50,847 bases of DNA from AR5 sp041499965 (GCA_041499965.1 JBGQLG010000018.1:1-50847); one strand, 5' to 3'. Positions 40,524 to 50,027 are shown, counted from the stretch's first letter. Numbers and translations are program-made. Notes: generated by a model from the sequence alone, not told the origin.

Positions 40524-43500
40524 ATGTCGCCTCACTCGCGCCCGAGGGGCCGAGCCGCGATCGCCGCGTTTGCCGTCGCCGCGCTGTCGCTCCTTCCCAC
40601 TCCCGTCCAGGCCGTCGAGTACGACTTCCTGTCCGTCTACAGCGGCGGGGTGGCGCTTTCCGAGCTCGGCGCCACCGTCCCCTCGGTGAACACGTCGGGC
40701 ACGCTCGCCTTCGCCGCGCTGATCTTCGACCCGATCGCCGGCTCGAGCGGCTATGTCGTCCTCAGGGGCGATGGCGTCCAGCTCCTGCCTGTGCTCAACC
40801 TGACCGATGTCCTCGGTGTCGGCGTCCCGTCGTCGCTGGTGATCAACGACACCGGGGCCGTGGCCGTGCACTACACCCGGGGGACCGAGACCGCCGTGGT
40901 GCGCATCGCCGCGGACGGGTCCTACGTCGTGCTGGCTCGGGCCGATCGGCTCGACGCGGCGCCCTACCTCGAGTTTGCGCCGGCGATCTCGATGAACGCC
41001 GCCGGCCAGGTTGCGGCGCTGGCGACGAACCTGGATGGCACCTTTTCCATCGTGCGGCTCGACGACGGTGGTGCGGTGGAGATCGCGCACGGCGCGCCGG
41101 TGCTCGTCAGCTTCAGCAGCCCCACCATCAACGACGCCGGGGTGGTCGCCTTCACGGCCCAGGCTTCCGAGCCGGGTGGCGTTCATCTGTACTCCGGCTC
41201 GGGTGGGGCGCTGACGGAAGAGGGGACCGCCGACCCATGCCCCGGACCGTCGAGCCGCGCTCCGGTCATCAACACCGACGGCCTCGTGCTCAGCGATTGT
41301 GGGGACCTGCCGCTCTTTTCGGCTCGCGGCGGCATCGTGACCGTCCTGCTCTGGGGCAGCGAGGATCCGATCTTTGGCCGATTGGCCTCCGGCTACAGCC
41401 TGAACGACCGCGGCCAGCCGGTGTTCGTCACCGGGCCGGCCGGCTCGGCGGCCGAGGTCGGACTCTTCACCGGTAGCGACCCGTCGAGCCACGCGGTCGT
41501 CCGGACCGGCGACGTCGTCTTCGGGCTCACGGTCGACGACGTTCGGATCGGGCAGCGCTCCATCAACGACGCCGGCCAGATCGCCTTGCTCCTGCAGGTC
41601 GGTGGCGGCACGCCGACCAGCCACGTGGCCCTGGCGACTCCACGACGGATGCCCCAGAGCATCGCCTTCCCGGAGATGGCCGGCGCGACGTTCGGGGCCC
41701 CGCCTTTCGTCGTGACCGCGACGGCGTCCTCGGGGCTGGCCGTGACATTCGCCGCCGGCGGCGCCTGCTCGGTGGCTGACGGCCGCGTGAGCCTCCTCGG
41801 GGCCGGCGTCTGCACCATCACGGCATCGCAGGCCGGTGATCCGAGCTATCTGCCGGCGACCGACGTCGCGCAGACGTTCACGATCCTCCGCGCCACGCAG
41901 GCCATCGCCTTCGGCCCGTTGCCGAGCCCGACCTTCGGCGATGCCCCGTTCCCGGTCTCGGCCACGGCCTCCTCCGGCCTCCCGGTGACCATCGCAGCCG
42001 GGGGCGCCTGCTCCATCAACGGCGACCTCGTGACACTGGTCGGCGCCGACATCTGCACCGTGATCGCCTCTCAGGGCGGCAACGCCGACTACGAGCCGGC
42101 CAGCGACGTGCTGCGTACGTTCACCGTGGCCCGCGCGAGCCAGAGCATCACGTTCGCCCCACTGGGCGATCGGACGTTCGGAGATCCGCCGTTCCCGGTG
42201 AGCGCGAGCGCGACCTCGGGATTGCCGGTCAGCTTCGCCGCCGCCGGCCAGTGCACCGTCGCCGGTGGTGCCGTGATGCCGGGCGGCGGGGGCTCCTGTG
42301 TCATCACCGCCTCGCAGGGTGGCAGTGCCGACTACGAGCCGGCGGCCGATGTCGCGCGCGCGTTCGGCATCGCCGCGGCCAGCCAGACCATCACCTTCGC
42401 GGCGCTGCCCGACCGCGCGTTCGGGGACCCGCCGTTCACGCCGACGGCGACGGCGTCCTCGGGGCTGGCCGTGACCTTCAGCGTGTTGGGCGCCGGCTGC
42501 TCGCTCGCCGGGAACAGCGTCACCATCACGGCGGCCGGCGCGTGCACGGTCACGGCCTCGCAGCTCGGTGACGCCAACTACCTGCCGGCGCCCAGCGTCA
42601 GCCGGGCCTTCGTCGTCGCCCGGGCTGCCCAGACGATCGCGTTCGCTCCGCTCCCGAGCCGCCGGCTGGGCGATCCGCCGTTCACGGTCTCGGCCACGGC
42701 ATCGTCCACGCTGCCGGTCGCGTTCACCGCGACGGGCGCGTGCGCCGTGAACGAGGCGACCGTCACCGTGACCGCCGCCGGCCTCTGCACCATCACGGCC
42801 TCACAGGCCGGCAACGCCGACTTCGAGGCGGCCGCCTCGATCGCCCGGGCCTTCCCGGTCTCGGGCGTCATCGTCGACGCGCGCTTCGATCTCGGGACGG
42901 ATGGCTTCGACTACGTCGACAACGCGTTCCGCGGCGCCGGGCAGGCGGCCTACGCGAGCGGGAGCTGGATCGGCGCCGGCGGCTACCGGGGCGGCGCGCT
43001 GCGCGTCAGCCTGGGCGGGATCGACAACAACACCATCGCCGGGATGTCGGGCGGCTGGCGCACGACGTTCAGGCTGCCGGCGCCGACGAAGGTCGTGCTC
43101 TACGTGCGGGGCAACCTGACGCAGTCCCCGTCCTACGAGGCCGACGAGAAGAGCGAGCTGCTGGTCAGTGTCGATGGCGTGCTCCGGGGCGTCTCGTCGG
43201 GCGACTACCTCGCGCAGATCGTCGGCGATGGCAACTCGGGCGGCGCCATCACCACCGGGTGGCAGCTCTACTCGGTGAGCCTCGGAAGCCTGGGGGCGGG
43301 CCCGCACACGCTCGTCATCGGCGGCTACAACAGCAAGAAGACGGAAGTGGGGGAGACCACCACGGTGCTGATCGACGACGTCCTGGTGACGGAGGCGAGC
43401 GCGGGGGCGCGGGCCGCGGTGGCCACGCTCGACGTCGAGCGATTCAAGGAGAACATCAGAATCCTCGCCGACTTCGGCGACCGCACCCAGGGCTCACCCA

Positions 43501-44327
43501 GCAACATCGCCGCCGGCCTCTGGCTCGAGGGCCAGCTGACGGCCGCGGGCTACAAGGTCGAGCGTCACCGGTTCACCTACAACGGCCAGCCGCGCGACAG
43601 CATCTACGTCACCAAGGTCGGGACGCTGTTCCCGGATCAGATGTACATCGTCTCGGCCCACCTGGACGGACGGGGCGGGGGCGGCGCGGCCAACGACAAT
43701 GCCTCCGGCTGCTCGCTGGTCCTGGAATCGGCCCGGGCGCTGGCGGGCCTGCAGACGGCGATCTCCGTGCGCTTCATCTTCTGGAACAACGAGGAGACCG
43801 GGCTCAACGGCAGCACGGCCTACGTGAGCCAGCGCCGGAGCCTGCAGGGCGTGGAGAATCCTCCGGGATCGGGCGTGTACCCGGAGCCCCGCTGGCTCGG
43901 GATGATCCAGCACGACCAGATCCTCTTCGACCATGGCTTGCCGCCGCAGCCGGACCAGATCCCCAACGCCGACCTCGACGTCGAGTACCAGGCGTCCTCC
44001 ACCTTTGCCGCGCAGTCGCTGCAGCTGGCCAACGCGCTCCGCTCGGGGAACCGGACGTACTCGACCGACTATCCAGCCCAGGTGGGCTCGAACATGAACT
44101 ACACCGACTCCGTGCCGTTCCAGAACTACACGGCCACGGTGAGCGTGCGCGACAACCAGCGCGTGGCCGAGATCGGCAACGGCTCGAATCCGCACTGGCA
44201 CCAGCCGTCCGACCTCTACTCGGCGTTCTCCGAGGCCGACTTCCGCCTCGGGTTCAACGCCGTGCAGATGACGCTGGGCACGGTGGCCGAGCTGGCCGGT
44301 GCGATGACCCCGCCCGCGCAGCCCTAG
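40524..44327 (+). CDS. Secreted M28-family metallopeptidase with beta-propeller-like N-terminus and five Ig-like repeats
   Basis: 1267 residues. From ATG 40524 a signal peptide (RAAIAAFAVAALSLLPTPVQ, cleaved near QAV) fits better than from ATG 40485. The N-terminal third has repeats of the INDTGAVAV type (SMNAAGQVAA, TINDAGVVAF, SLNDRGQPVF, SINDAGQIAL). Then come five ~81-residue repeats starting at 41655, 41898, 42141, 42384 and 42630, each with QxIxFxxLP...FGDPPF, two Cys and CTITASQAGDANY-like ends. A jelly-roll-like segment follows, then a M28 domain with VSAHLDG, ANDNASG, FWNNEETGL and NPHWHQPSD, so all zinc ligands and the catalytic Glu are in place. Extracellular aminopeptidase, possibly cell-wall or matrix targeted. 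Confidence 0.88.
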   Translation: MSPHSRPRGRAAIAAFAVAALSLLPTPVQAVEYDFLSVYSGGVALSELGATVPSVNTSGTLAFAALIFDPIAGSSGYVVLRGDGVQLLPVLNLTDVLGVGVPSSLVINDTGAVAVHYTRGTETAVVRIAADGSYVVLARADRLDAAPYLEFAPAISMNAAGQVAALATNLDGTFSIVRLDDGGAVEIAHGAPVLVSFSSPTINDAGVVAFTAQASEPGGVHLYSGSGGALTEEGTADPCPGPSSRAPVINTDGLVLSDCGDLPLFSARGGIVTVLLWGSEDPIFGRLASGYSLNDRGQPVFVTGPAGSAAEVGLFTGSDPSSHAVVRTGDVVFGLTVDDVRIGQRSINDAGQIALLLQVGGGTPTSHVALATPRRMPQSIAFPEMAGATFGAPPFVVTATASSGLAVTFAAGGACSVADGRVSLLGAGVCTITASQAGDPSYLPATDVAQTFTILRATQAIAFGPLPSPTFGDAPFPVSATASSGLPVTIAAGGACSINGDLVTLVGADICTVIASQGGNADYEPASDVLRTFTVARASQSITFAPLGDRTFGDPPFPVSASATSGLPVSFAAAGQCTVAGGAVMPGGGGSCVITASQGGSADYEPAADVARAFGIAAASQTITFAALPDRAFGDPPFTPTATASSGLAVTFSVLGAGCSLAGNSVTITAAGACTVTASQLGDANYLPAPSVSRAFVVARAAQTIAFAPLPSRRLGDPPFTVSATASSTLPVAFTATGACAVNEATVTVTAAGLCTITASQAGNADFEAAASIARAFPVSGVIVDARFDLGTDGFDYVDNAFRGAGQAAYASGSWIGAGGYRGGALRVSLGGIDNNTIAGMSGGWRTTFRLPAPTKVVLYVRGNLTQSPSYEADEKSELLVSVDGVLRGVSSGDYLAQIVGDGNSGGAITTGWQLYSVSLGSLGAGPHTLVIGGYNSKKTEVGETTTVLIDDVLVTEASAGARAAVATLDVERFKENIRILADFGDRTQGSPSNIAAGLWLEGQLTAAGYKVERHRFTYNGQPRDSIYVTKVGTLFPDQMYIVSAHLDGRGGGGAANDNASGCSLVLESARALAGLQTAISVRFIFWNNEETGLNGSTAYVSQRRSLQGVENPPGSGVYPEPRWLGMIQHDQILFDHGLPPQPDQIPNADLDVEYQASSTFAAQSLQLANALRSGNRTYSTDYPAQVGSNMNYTDSVPFQNYTATVSVRDNQRVAEIGNGSNPHWHQPSDLYSAFSEADFRLGFNAVQMTLGTVAELAGAMTPPAQP

Positions 44328-44330
44328 CCT

Positions 44331-44664
44331 AGTCTCCCGAGTCAGAGATTCGCCGACCTGCAAGGCACGTCCCCGGCTCGCGGCCAGGGCGGCGTGGCGA
44401 GCCCGCGGAGAGCGTTGCCGTCACGACCGAGGGCGCGCCTGCCTCCCGCCGATCTCTGCCGGCGGGGTGAGCGCGCCGCCAACGCTCGACTTGTTCGACA
44501 ACCCAGCCCCCCTTGGGGGATGGGGGGCCCGCGCGAACCCCGCTCGCGTCGTTCAGGCGAGCCATCGGCGTGACGGCAGCCCTCTCCGCGGACTCGCCCC
44601 GCCGCCCTGGCCGCGAGCCGGGGACGTGTCCTTGCAGGTCGGCGAATCTCTGACTCGGCAGACT
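44331..44664 (+). repeat. Long palindromic intergenic element B
   Basis: The arms run 44331-44425 and 44569-44664. They match perfectly over 44337-44365 with 44630-44658 (29 bases) and 44366-44394 with 44600-44628 (29 bases, one extra base between the blocks on the right side), then continue imperfectly to the ends. The 143-base centre holds the core shared with element A at 44489-44536: ACTTGT, CAGCCCCC, GGGGGATGGGGGGCCCG, GCGA. It fills the gap between the convergent stops at 44327 and 44670. The arm sequences are unrelated to those of element A. Confidence 0.88.
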
Positions 44665-44669
44665 GGCGT

Positions 44670-46208
44670 CTACCGCCTGAGCTTCACGTCCTCATAGGGT
44701 CCCGAGTAGGCGAAGCCCGGAATCGTGCCGATCCCCGACTCCTCGACGCGGGGCCCCACGCCGTTGAGGAACCCGAGCTGCCAGATCGGCGCGTAGATGG
44801 CCTTGTCGTGCACGAGCTGCTGGATCCGGTGCAGGGTGGCTTCCCGCCGCTTGGGATCGAGATCGGAGGCCTGCTCCTCGAACAGGCCGTCGATGTCGGG
44901 GTAGCCGCCGTAGACGTAGGCGCCGCCGGTGACGACGAAGGCTTCCAGCCGGGTGGCGGCATTGCCGAAGGCGCCGCTGGCGCCCTGGACGATGTTCTTG
45001 AACTTCTTCTCCGAGTAGCCGCTGAAGAACGCCGCGCGTTCCAGCGGTCGGAGGCGGGCGCGGATGCCGAAGGCCTGGAGGTCGTTCAGCACGGCCTCGC
45101 CGAGGTTCGCGTAGGAGGTGTCGCAGAAGTAGTCCCCGGCGTCGAAGCCATTGGGGTAGCCCGCCTCGGCGAGGAGGCGCCGGGCCCGCGCCGGGTCGTG
45201 CACCGCCGCCGGCGGCTTCCAGAAGAAGTCGAAGATGTCGGGAATGATGCTGTTGGGGATTCGCGAGAAGCCGAGCGTCTCCGCCTGGTTGATGGCCTGA
45301 CGGTCGATGGCCAGGTTCACGGCCTGGCGCACCTTCAGGTTGCTCCAGGGAGTCTTGGCGTCCCACTGCTCGGGAAAGTAGAGCCAGAACGTTCCCTGCA
45401 GCACCGTGGCCACGAGCTTGAGACCCTCCGTGCGCCGCAGCTCTTCCGCCAGCGCGCCCCGGATGGAGTAGACGATGTCGACCTCGCCGCGCTTGAGCGC
45501 GGCCAGGCGCGTGGCCTCGTCCGGGATGACCCTGAACACCAGCCGCCGCACGCTCGGGCGCTTGCGCCAGTACCCGTCGACGGCCTCCAGCACGAGCTCG
45601 ACCCCCGGCGTGAAGGAGACGAAACGGTAGGGCCCGGCGCCGATCGGCGCTTTCTTGAAGCCCTCCTCGCCGACCTTCTCGACGTACTTCTTCGGCACGA
45701 TCCAGCCCGCCCCGGTGGCCGTGGCGTAGAAGTTCAGGAAGTCCGGCCACGGCCGCTTGAGCCGGAAGCGGACACGCCCGGGGTCGACGACCTCCACCGC
45801 GACCACGCGCTCCTTGAGCGTCTTCGACGCGGCGCCCCGGTAACGCTCGAAGGAGAACTTCACGTCCTCCGCCGTCACCGGCTCGCCGTTGTGGAAGCGG
45901 GCGGCCTTGCGGAGGACGAACTCGTGGACGAGGTGATCCTTCGAGACCGTCCACGACTCGGCGAGGCTCGGTGCCAGCGGCTGGCCGGGCATTGGCTTGG
46001 CCAGGGCGTCGTGCAGCGCGTAGTAGATCATGTACGGCGTGATTATTCCGGACGCCTCGGCGGGATCGAACCAGGTGGGCGCCAGCGAGATGTGCACGCC
46101 CCAGGTGACCTGATCACTCTGGGCGGTGGCCACCGGCGGCGCGGTCAGCCACGCGAGCGCGATCACGAACAGGACGGGGACGATCGAGCGACGGGGACGT
46201 CGCGTCAT
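44670..46208 (-). CDS. ABC transporter substrate-binding protein, family 5 (peptide/nickel type)
   Basis: 512 residues. Signal peptide: basic TRRPRRS, then IVPVLFVIALAWLTAPPVAT, cleaved before QSDQ. The mature part has SBP_bac_5 features: LAPSLAESWTVSKDHLVHEF, ARFHNGEPVTAEDVKFSFER, GAGPYRFVSFTPGVELVLEA and LKVRQAVNLAIDRQAIN. ATG 46208 is preferred because GGGAGG is five bases away; the adjacent in-frame ATG at 46211 is nearer to it. It overlaps the stop of the amidohydrolase. No permease genes follow; the stop is six bases from palindromic element B. Confidence 0.9.
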   Translation of the reverse strand: MTRRPRRSIVPVLFVIALAWLTAPPVATAQSDQVTWGVHISLAPTWFDPAEASGIITPYMIYYALHDALAKPMPGQPLAPSLAESWTVSKDHLVHEFVLRKAARFHNGEPVTAEDVKFSFERYRGAASKTLKERVVAVEVVDPGRVRFRLKRPWPDFLNFYATATGAGWIVPKKYVEKVGEEGFKKAPIGAGPYRFVSFTPGVELVLEAVDGYWRKRPSVRRLVFRVIPDEATRLAALKRGEVDIVYSIRGALAEELRRTEGLKLVATVLQGTFWLYFPEQWDAKTPWSNLKVRQAVNLAIDRQAINQAETLGFSRIPNSIIPDIFDFFWKPPAAVHDPARARRLLAEAGYPNGFDAGDYFCDTSYANLGEAVLNDLQAFGIRARLRPLERAAFFSGYSEKKFKNIVQGASGAFGNAATRLEAFVVTGGAYVYGGYPDIDGLFEEQASDLDPKRREATLHRIQQLVHDKAIYAPIWQLGFLNGVGPRVEESGIGTIPGFAYSGPYEDVKLRR

Positions 46209-47416
46209 CATGTCCTCCCGGCGGCGGCCGCCGCGTCGGCCTTGGCGAAGTCGGCGTCCGTGAAGCCGTAGAGGTGGGCGCCGCCCATGAAGATCTGCGC
46301 CGCGATGCTGCGCGGCACGTTCTTCATGAGGTTCTCCGCCACGTGGGGGAAGTTCGAGTCGAAGTGCGGATAGTCGGTCGAGATGCACATGCGGTCGGCG
46401 CCGATGAGCCCGGCGGTTGCCTCGATCTCCGGCTCGCTGCCCTCGACGGCCGCCCAGCAGTTGCGCCGGAAGTACTCCCGCGGGGTCAAGGCCAGGTACG
46501 GCGCGTGGGTGTCGCGGTACTGGGGGTAATCCCACTCGATGCGCGAGAGCAGCCCGGGCACCCAGGAGTTCTGCGCTTCCAGGAAGCCGACGCGCAGCGT
46601 GGGATGGAACTCGAAGACGCCGCCGATGATCATGGCGATCAGCGCCTGCTGCATCTCGATCCAGTGGCTGGCCACGTGGCGGTAGAAGCGATTCTCGCCG
46701 TAGAGGACGTTGTGGTACGAGTAGTGCGCGCCCGTCCCCTCGTGGAACCCCCACGTCACGTTCAGCTCCTCGTGGATCGTGTAGAGCGGGTCCCAGTAGT
46801 TCGAGTGCCAGTAGTGGCCATTAACGAGATTGGGCCGGATGAACGAGCCGACGGCGCCCAGCTCGCGCACGCCCCGGACCAGCTCGCGGCAGGCCAGGCT
46901 CACGTCGTGCATCGGCAGCATCGCCACGAACTTCAGGCGCTCGGGACTGAACCGGCAGAACTCGGCGATCCAGTTGTTGTAGGCCTGGCAGATCGCCAGC
47001 GACAGCTCGGGATCCAGATCGTTGCGGCCGAGCAGCGAGAGCCCGTTGGTCGGATAGAGGACGGCGATGTCCACGCCCTCCATCGCCATGCCCATCACCT
47101 GGGCCTCGGCGTCGTAGTTGCGCTTGATCGCGAAGTCCAGCCGCCCGGTGTCGGCCAGCCGTGAGCCGGACAGCGGCTGGGTGCTCTGGGTGGCTCCGGG
47201 CCGCGACCGCTTGCGGTGCTGCTGCATGTCGGCGTCGCCGGTGCCGGCCAGCCCGTCGATGATCGTCTGGGCGGAGGTGCCGCGCCGCGGCCGGCCGTCG
47301 GCGCCGATGGGCCCGCGCACGCGCTGGCGGAACGTGGGATCCAGGTATCGCTCGAAGAGGTCGGGCGGCTCCATGATGTGCATGTCCGAGTCGACGAAGC
47401 GGAGTCCATCCTTCAT
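46208..47416 (-). CDS. Amidohydrolase family protein (Amidohydro_2)
   Basis: 402 residues. FVDSDMHIMEP at the start carries the metal D-x-D/H-x-H position; in the middle WGFHEGTG has the metal His; MCISTDYPHFDSNFPH near the end holds the catalytic Asp. This is the family's typical length. It is similar in plan to the amidohydrolase at 5322 but clearly diverged. GAGGAGCG precedes the ATG. It is co-transcribed with the solute-binding gene downstream, so its substrate may be delivered by that system (inference). Confidence 0.87.
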   Translation of the reverse strand: MKDGLRFVDSDMHIMEPPDLFERYLDPTFRQRVRGPIGADGRPRRGTSAQTIIDGLAGTGDADMQQHRKRSRPGATQSTQPLSGSRLADTGRLDFAIKRNYDAEAQVMGMAMEGVDIAVLYPTNGLSLLGRNDLDPELSLAICQAYNNWIAEFCRFSPERLKFVAMLPMHDVSLACRELVRGVRELGAVGSFIRPNLVNGHYWHSNYWDPLYTIHEELNVTWGFHEGTGAHYSYHNVLYGENRFYRHVASHWIEMQQALIAMIIGGVFEFHPTLRVGFLEAQNSWVPGLLSRIEWDYPQYRDTHAPYLALTPREYFRRNCWAAVEGSEPEIEATAGLIGADRMCISTDYPHFDSNFPHVAENLMKNVPRSIAAQIFMGGAHLYGFTDADFAKADAAAAAGRT

Positions 47417-47449
47417 CGCACGCTCCTCTGCATTGACGAGCTGTTTCGG

Positions 47450-48958
47450 TCAGGCACCGCCGACGTAGCGGCTGACATGGTACGGCACGTGGGCCAGGCC
47501 GGGGCAGAAGGCGCTGACGATCGGCGCCAGCCGCTCGTAGAGCGCCCGGGCCGGCGCGTTGGCCTCGGCCAGGCGGCGGCGCGCCGTCTCGGCATCGCGG
47601 GCCAGGGCGGCCACGTCCACGGTGGTCACGCGGCGCTGCTCGACGATCATCCGGCCGCCGACCATCACGTGCGTGACGGCGGAGCCGTTCTCCGTGTGGA
47701 CGAGCTGGTTCGTCGGATCGTTGAGCGGGATCCAGTTCGGGTGTGCGAGATCGAGAAATACGATATCGGCCTTGTAACCCGGCGCGAGCCGGCCGAGCCG
47801 TCCCTCGAACCCGAGTGCGCGTGCACTTCCCTCGGTCGCTGCCACGGCGACCTCCTCCGTCGTCACCCAGCGCTCGGCGTCGGGCGTGCGGCCCTTGGAG
47901 ACGAGCGAGGCCAGGCGCATGGCCTCGTACACGTTCAGGTTGTCCGAGCAGTTGGCGCCGTCGGTGCCGATGCCCACGTTCACCCGGCGCTCCAGCATCG
48001 ACTTCATGTCGCCGAGGCCGTTGCCCAGGCGAAGATTGCTGCCCGGGTTGTGGGCGATGGAGCTGCCGTGATCGCCCAGCCGCTTCATGTCGTCGAGATC
48101 GAGCCACACGCCGTGCGCCACCGTGAAGTGCGGTCCGAGCACGCCGAGGTCGTCGAGGTGCGCGGTGAGCGTCTTGCCGTAGCGCTGCAGCCCGACGATC
48201 GCCTGCACCTTGGATTCGGCCACGTGGCTGTGCAGCCCCACGCCGTGCTCCTTGGCCAGGTCGGCGCAGGCGCGGATGAACTCGTCCGAGCAGTGATGCG
48301 GGATGGTCGGCGCCACGGCCAGCCGCACGTGGTCGCGGTCCCGCGTCCACCCGCGGAGCGCCGCCCGTAGGCCGGCGATGCTCGCTGCCCACGGCGCCGG
48401 CCGCTGCCTGGCGACCTCGTCCTGCAGCGTTGGAGTCAGCACGTCGAGCAGGCCGGGGATCGCCTCGTAGAGGCTGCGATCGGCCACCATCGGCGCGACC
48501 ACCGCGCGCAGGCCGACGTCCGCATAGGCCCGGCCGACGGCGTCCACGCCCTCGGGCGTCGGCGCGGGAAACTCCAGCGGCAGGTCGTACGCGGCGGTGC
48601 AGCCCTTGAGAACCATCTCGACGGCGCCGATCTTGGCGCTGAGATAGCGCTCCTCCTGGGTGCGGCCGCCGCTGATCCACGGGCCGGCGGTGAGTAGCAG
48701 CTCCAGCGTCCAGCGGTCGCCCATGCCCTTGGCGAGGTTGCCGTGCCCATGCATGTGCGCGTTGATCAGTCCGGGGTGCAGCAGCAGGCCGCGCGCGTCT
48801 AGGACGGTTGCGCCGGCCGGCGCGGCCAGGCCGGGGGCACCGATCTCGGCGATGGTGTCGCCGGTGACGAGGATGTCGCCGGGGCTGGCGCGATGCGCGC
48901 GAAGGTCGAGCAGGAGGCCACCACGAATGATCGTTGCCGGGCCGGTCGACGTCGTCAT
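47450..48958 (-). CDS. Amidohydrolase superfamily deaminase/chlorohydrolase (TrzA/cytosine-deaminase-like)
   Basis: 502 residues. An N-terminal composite beta domain (RGGLLLDLRAHRASPGDILV) precedes GLINAHMHGHGNLA (HxH metal site), HSHVAESKVQ and AHGVWLDLDDMKRLGD (His ligands), and GIGTDGANCSDNLNVYEAMR (the catalytic Asp). A second beta domain closes the protein (GYKADIVFLDLAHP). It acts on aminated or chlorinated heterocycles or similar compounds. GAAGGA precedes the ATG at 48958. Thirty-three bases separate it from the next gene on the same strand. Confidence 0.9.
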   Translation of the reverse strand: MTTSTGPATIIRGGLLLDLRAHRASPGDILVTGDTIAEIGAPGLAAPAGATVLDARGLLLHPGLINAHMHGHGNLAKGMGDRWTLELLLTAGPWISGGRTQEERYLSAKIGAVEMVLKGCTAAYDLPLEFPAPTPEGVDAVGRAYADVGLRAVVAPMVADRSLYEAIPGLLDVLTPTLQDEVARQRPAPWAASIAGLRAALRGWTRDRDHVRLAVAPTIPHHCSDEFIRACADLAKEHGVGLHSHVAESKVQAIVGLQRYGKTLTAHLDDLGVLGPHFTVAHGVWLDLDDMKRLGDHGSSIAHNPGSNLRLGNGLGDMKSMLERRVNVGIGTDGANCSDNLNVYEAMRLASLVSKGRTPDAERWVTTEEVAVAATEGSARALGFEGRLGRLAPGYKADIVFLDLAHPNWIPLNDPTNQLVHTENGSAVTHVMVGGRMIVEQRRVTTVDVAALARDAETARRRLAEANAPARALYERLAPIVSAFCPGLAHVPYHVSRYVGGA

Positions 48959-48998
48959 GGGCCGTCCTTCACCTGCGGGCTCGTCGTGGTTGTGGCAG

Positions 48999-49004
48999 TA
49001 TACG
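48999..49004 (-). promoter_or_regulatory. -10-like hexamer (CGTATA/TATACG) in the divergent gap 48959-49013
   Basis: The plus strand reads TATACG nine bases before ATG 49014, and a TATACT hexamer overlaps it on the minus strand, about 40 bases before ATG 48958. Plus-strand gene has no ribosome site; -35 boxes not evident. Confidence 0.3.
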
Positions 49005-49013
49005 CGAGCCGTC

Positions 49014-50027
49014 ATGAGGATCGGCTTCCATCTCACCCCGTTCTGGAGTCCGGCCGATCGCCCGCCGACCCGCATCATCGACGAGGCCATCGAGGTCGTC
49101 GCCGCCGCCTCGCGGATGGGATTCGAGTGGGTCTCGATCGGCCAGCACTGGCTCTCGCATCCGACCGTGTGGCCGCAGCCGTTCGCGATGCTCGCGCGGC
49201 TGGCACCGGAGACGGGCGCGATGCGTCTGAAGACGTCGGTCCTGCTCCTGCCCATCCTCAACCCGGTCGAGGTCGCCGAGAGCGTGGCCACGCTGGACCA
49301 CATCAGTCACGGCCGGCTCGACGTCGGCGTGGCCATCGGCTATCGCGAGCTGGAGCTGGACGTGGTGGGTCTGGCCCGCGCGGATCGCGTGCCGAAGCTG
49401 GAGGAGTCGCTCGACCTCATGAAGCGCCTCTGGCGCGGCGAGGAGGTCACCTTCAAGGGTCGCTACACGCGCGTCGAGGGCGGGCGCCTGGGTTTCACGC
49501 CCTACCAGAAGCCGCACCCGCCGCTGGAGATGGGCGCCCAGAGCGAGGGCGCCGCGCGGCGGGCCGCCCGGCTCACCGACGGCGTGTTCTTCGGCCCGCA
49601 GCTCGGCTGGGCGGACGTGGCGCGCTTCGGCGCGATGTTCCGCGAGGAGCGCGCGGCCGCCGGCGTCGCCACCGCCGGCTACGTCGGGGCCTCGCGCAGC
49701 CTCATCGTCGGCGCCAGCAAGGAGGCCGCGGCCGCCGCCGCGCGCGGTTACCTCGAGAAGACGTTCGCCATGTACCGCACGTGGCGGATGCAGGAGCCCA
49801 CGATGGGCCGGCTGCAGCTCGGCTTGCAGGCGAGCCTCGACGACTGGACGATCCACGGCTCGCCCCGCGACTGCGTGGAGACGATCGAGCGGGCCCGCGG
49901 GCTGGGGGTGGAGCGCATCGGCTTCACGATCTACAGCCTGCCGCTCGACGTGCGCGCGCGGATCGACTACGTGCAGATGATCGCCGAGCAGATCGTGGCA
50001 CCGGTGCGCGATGCGCGTCGCCCGTGA
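49014..50027 (+). CDS. LLM-class flavin-dependent oxidoreductase
   Basis: 337 residues. MRIGFHLTPFWSPADRPPTR at the start, WVSIGQHWLSHPTVWPQPFA, SVLLLPILNPVEVAESVATL, then GRLDVGVAIGYRELEL and HGSPRDCVETIERARG at the end fit the luciferase-like superfamily. It starts very close to TATACG and is probably leaderless. The CoxG-like gene begins inside its 3' end (17-base overlap), so these are translationally linked. Flavin- or F420-dependent oxidation of a small organic molecule is likely; its link to the dehydrogenase genes following is not known. Confidence 0.88.
   Translation: MRIGFHLTPFWSPADRPPTRIIDEAIEVVAAASRMGFEWVSIGQHWLSHPTVWPQPFAMLARLAPETGAMRLKTSVLLLPILNPVEVAESVATLDHISHGRLDVGVAIGYRELELDVVGLARADRVPKLEESLDLMKRLWRGEEVTFKGRYTRVEGGRLGFTPYQKPHPPLEMGAQSEGAARRAARLTDGVFFGPQLGWADVARFGAMFREERAAAGVATAGYVGASRSLIVGASKEAAAAAARGYLEKTFAMYRTWRMQEPTMGRLQLGLQASLDDWTIHGSPRDCVETIERARGLGVERIGFTIYSLPLDVRARIDYVQMIAEQIVAPVRDARRP

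Noticed and set aside
41655..42870. The five 243-base units as DNA-level tandem repeats
   Set aside because: DNA identity between units is only moderate while protein motifs and frame are kept, so this is a protein domain array, not a satellite.
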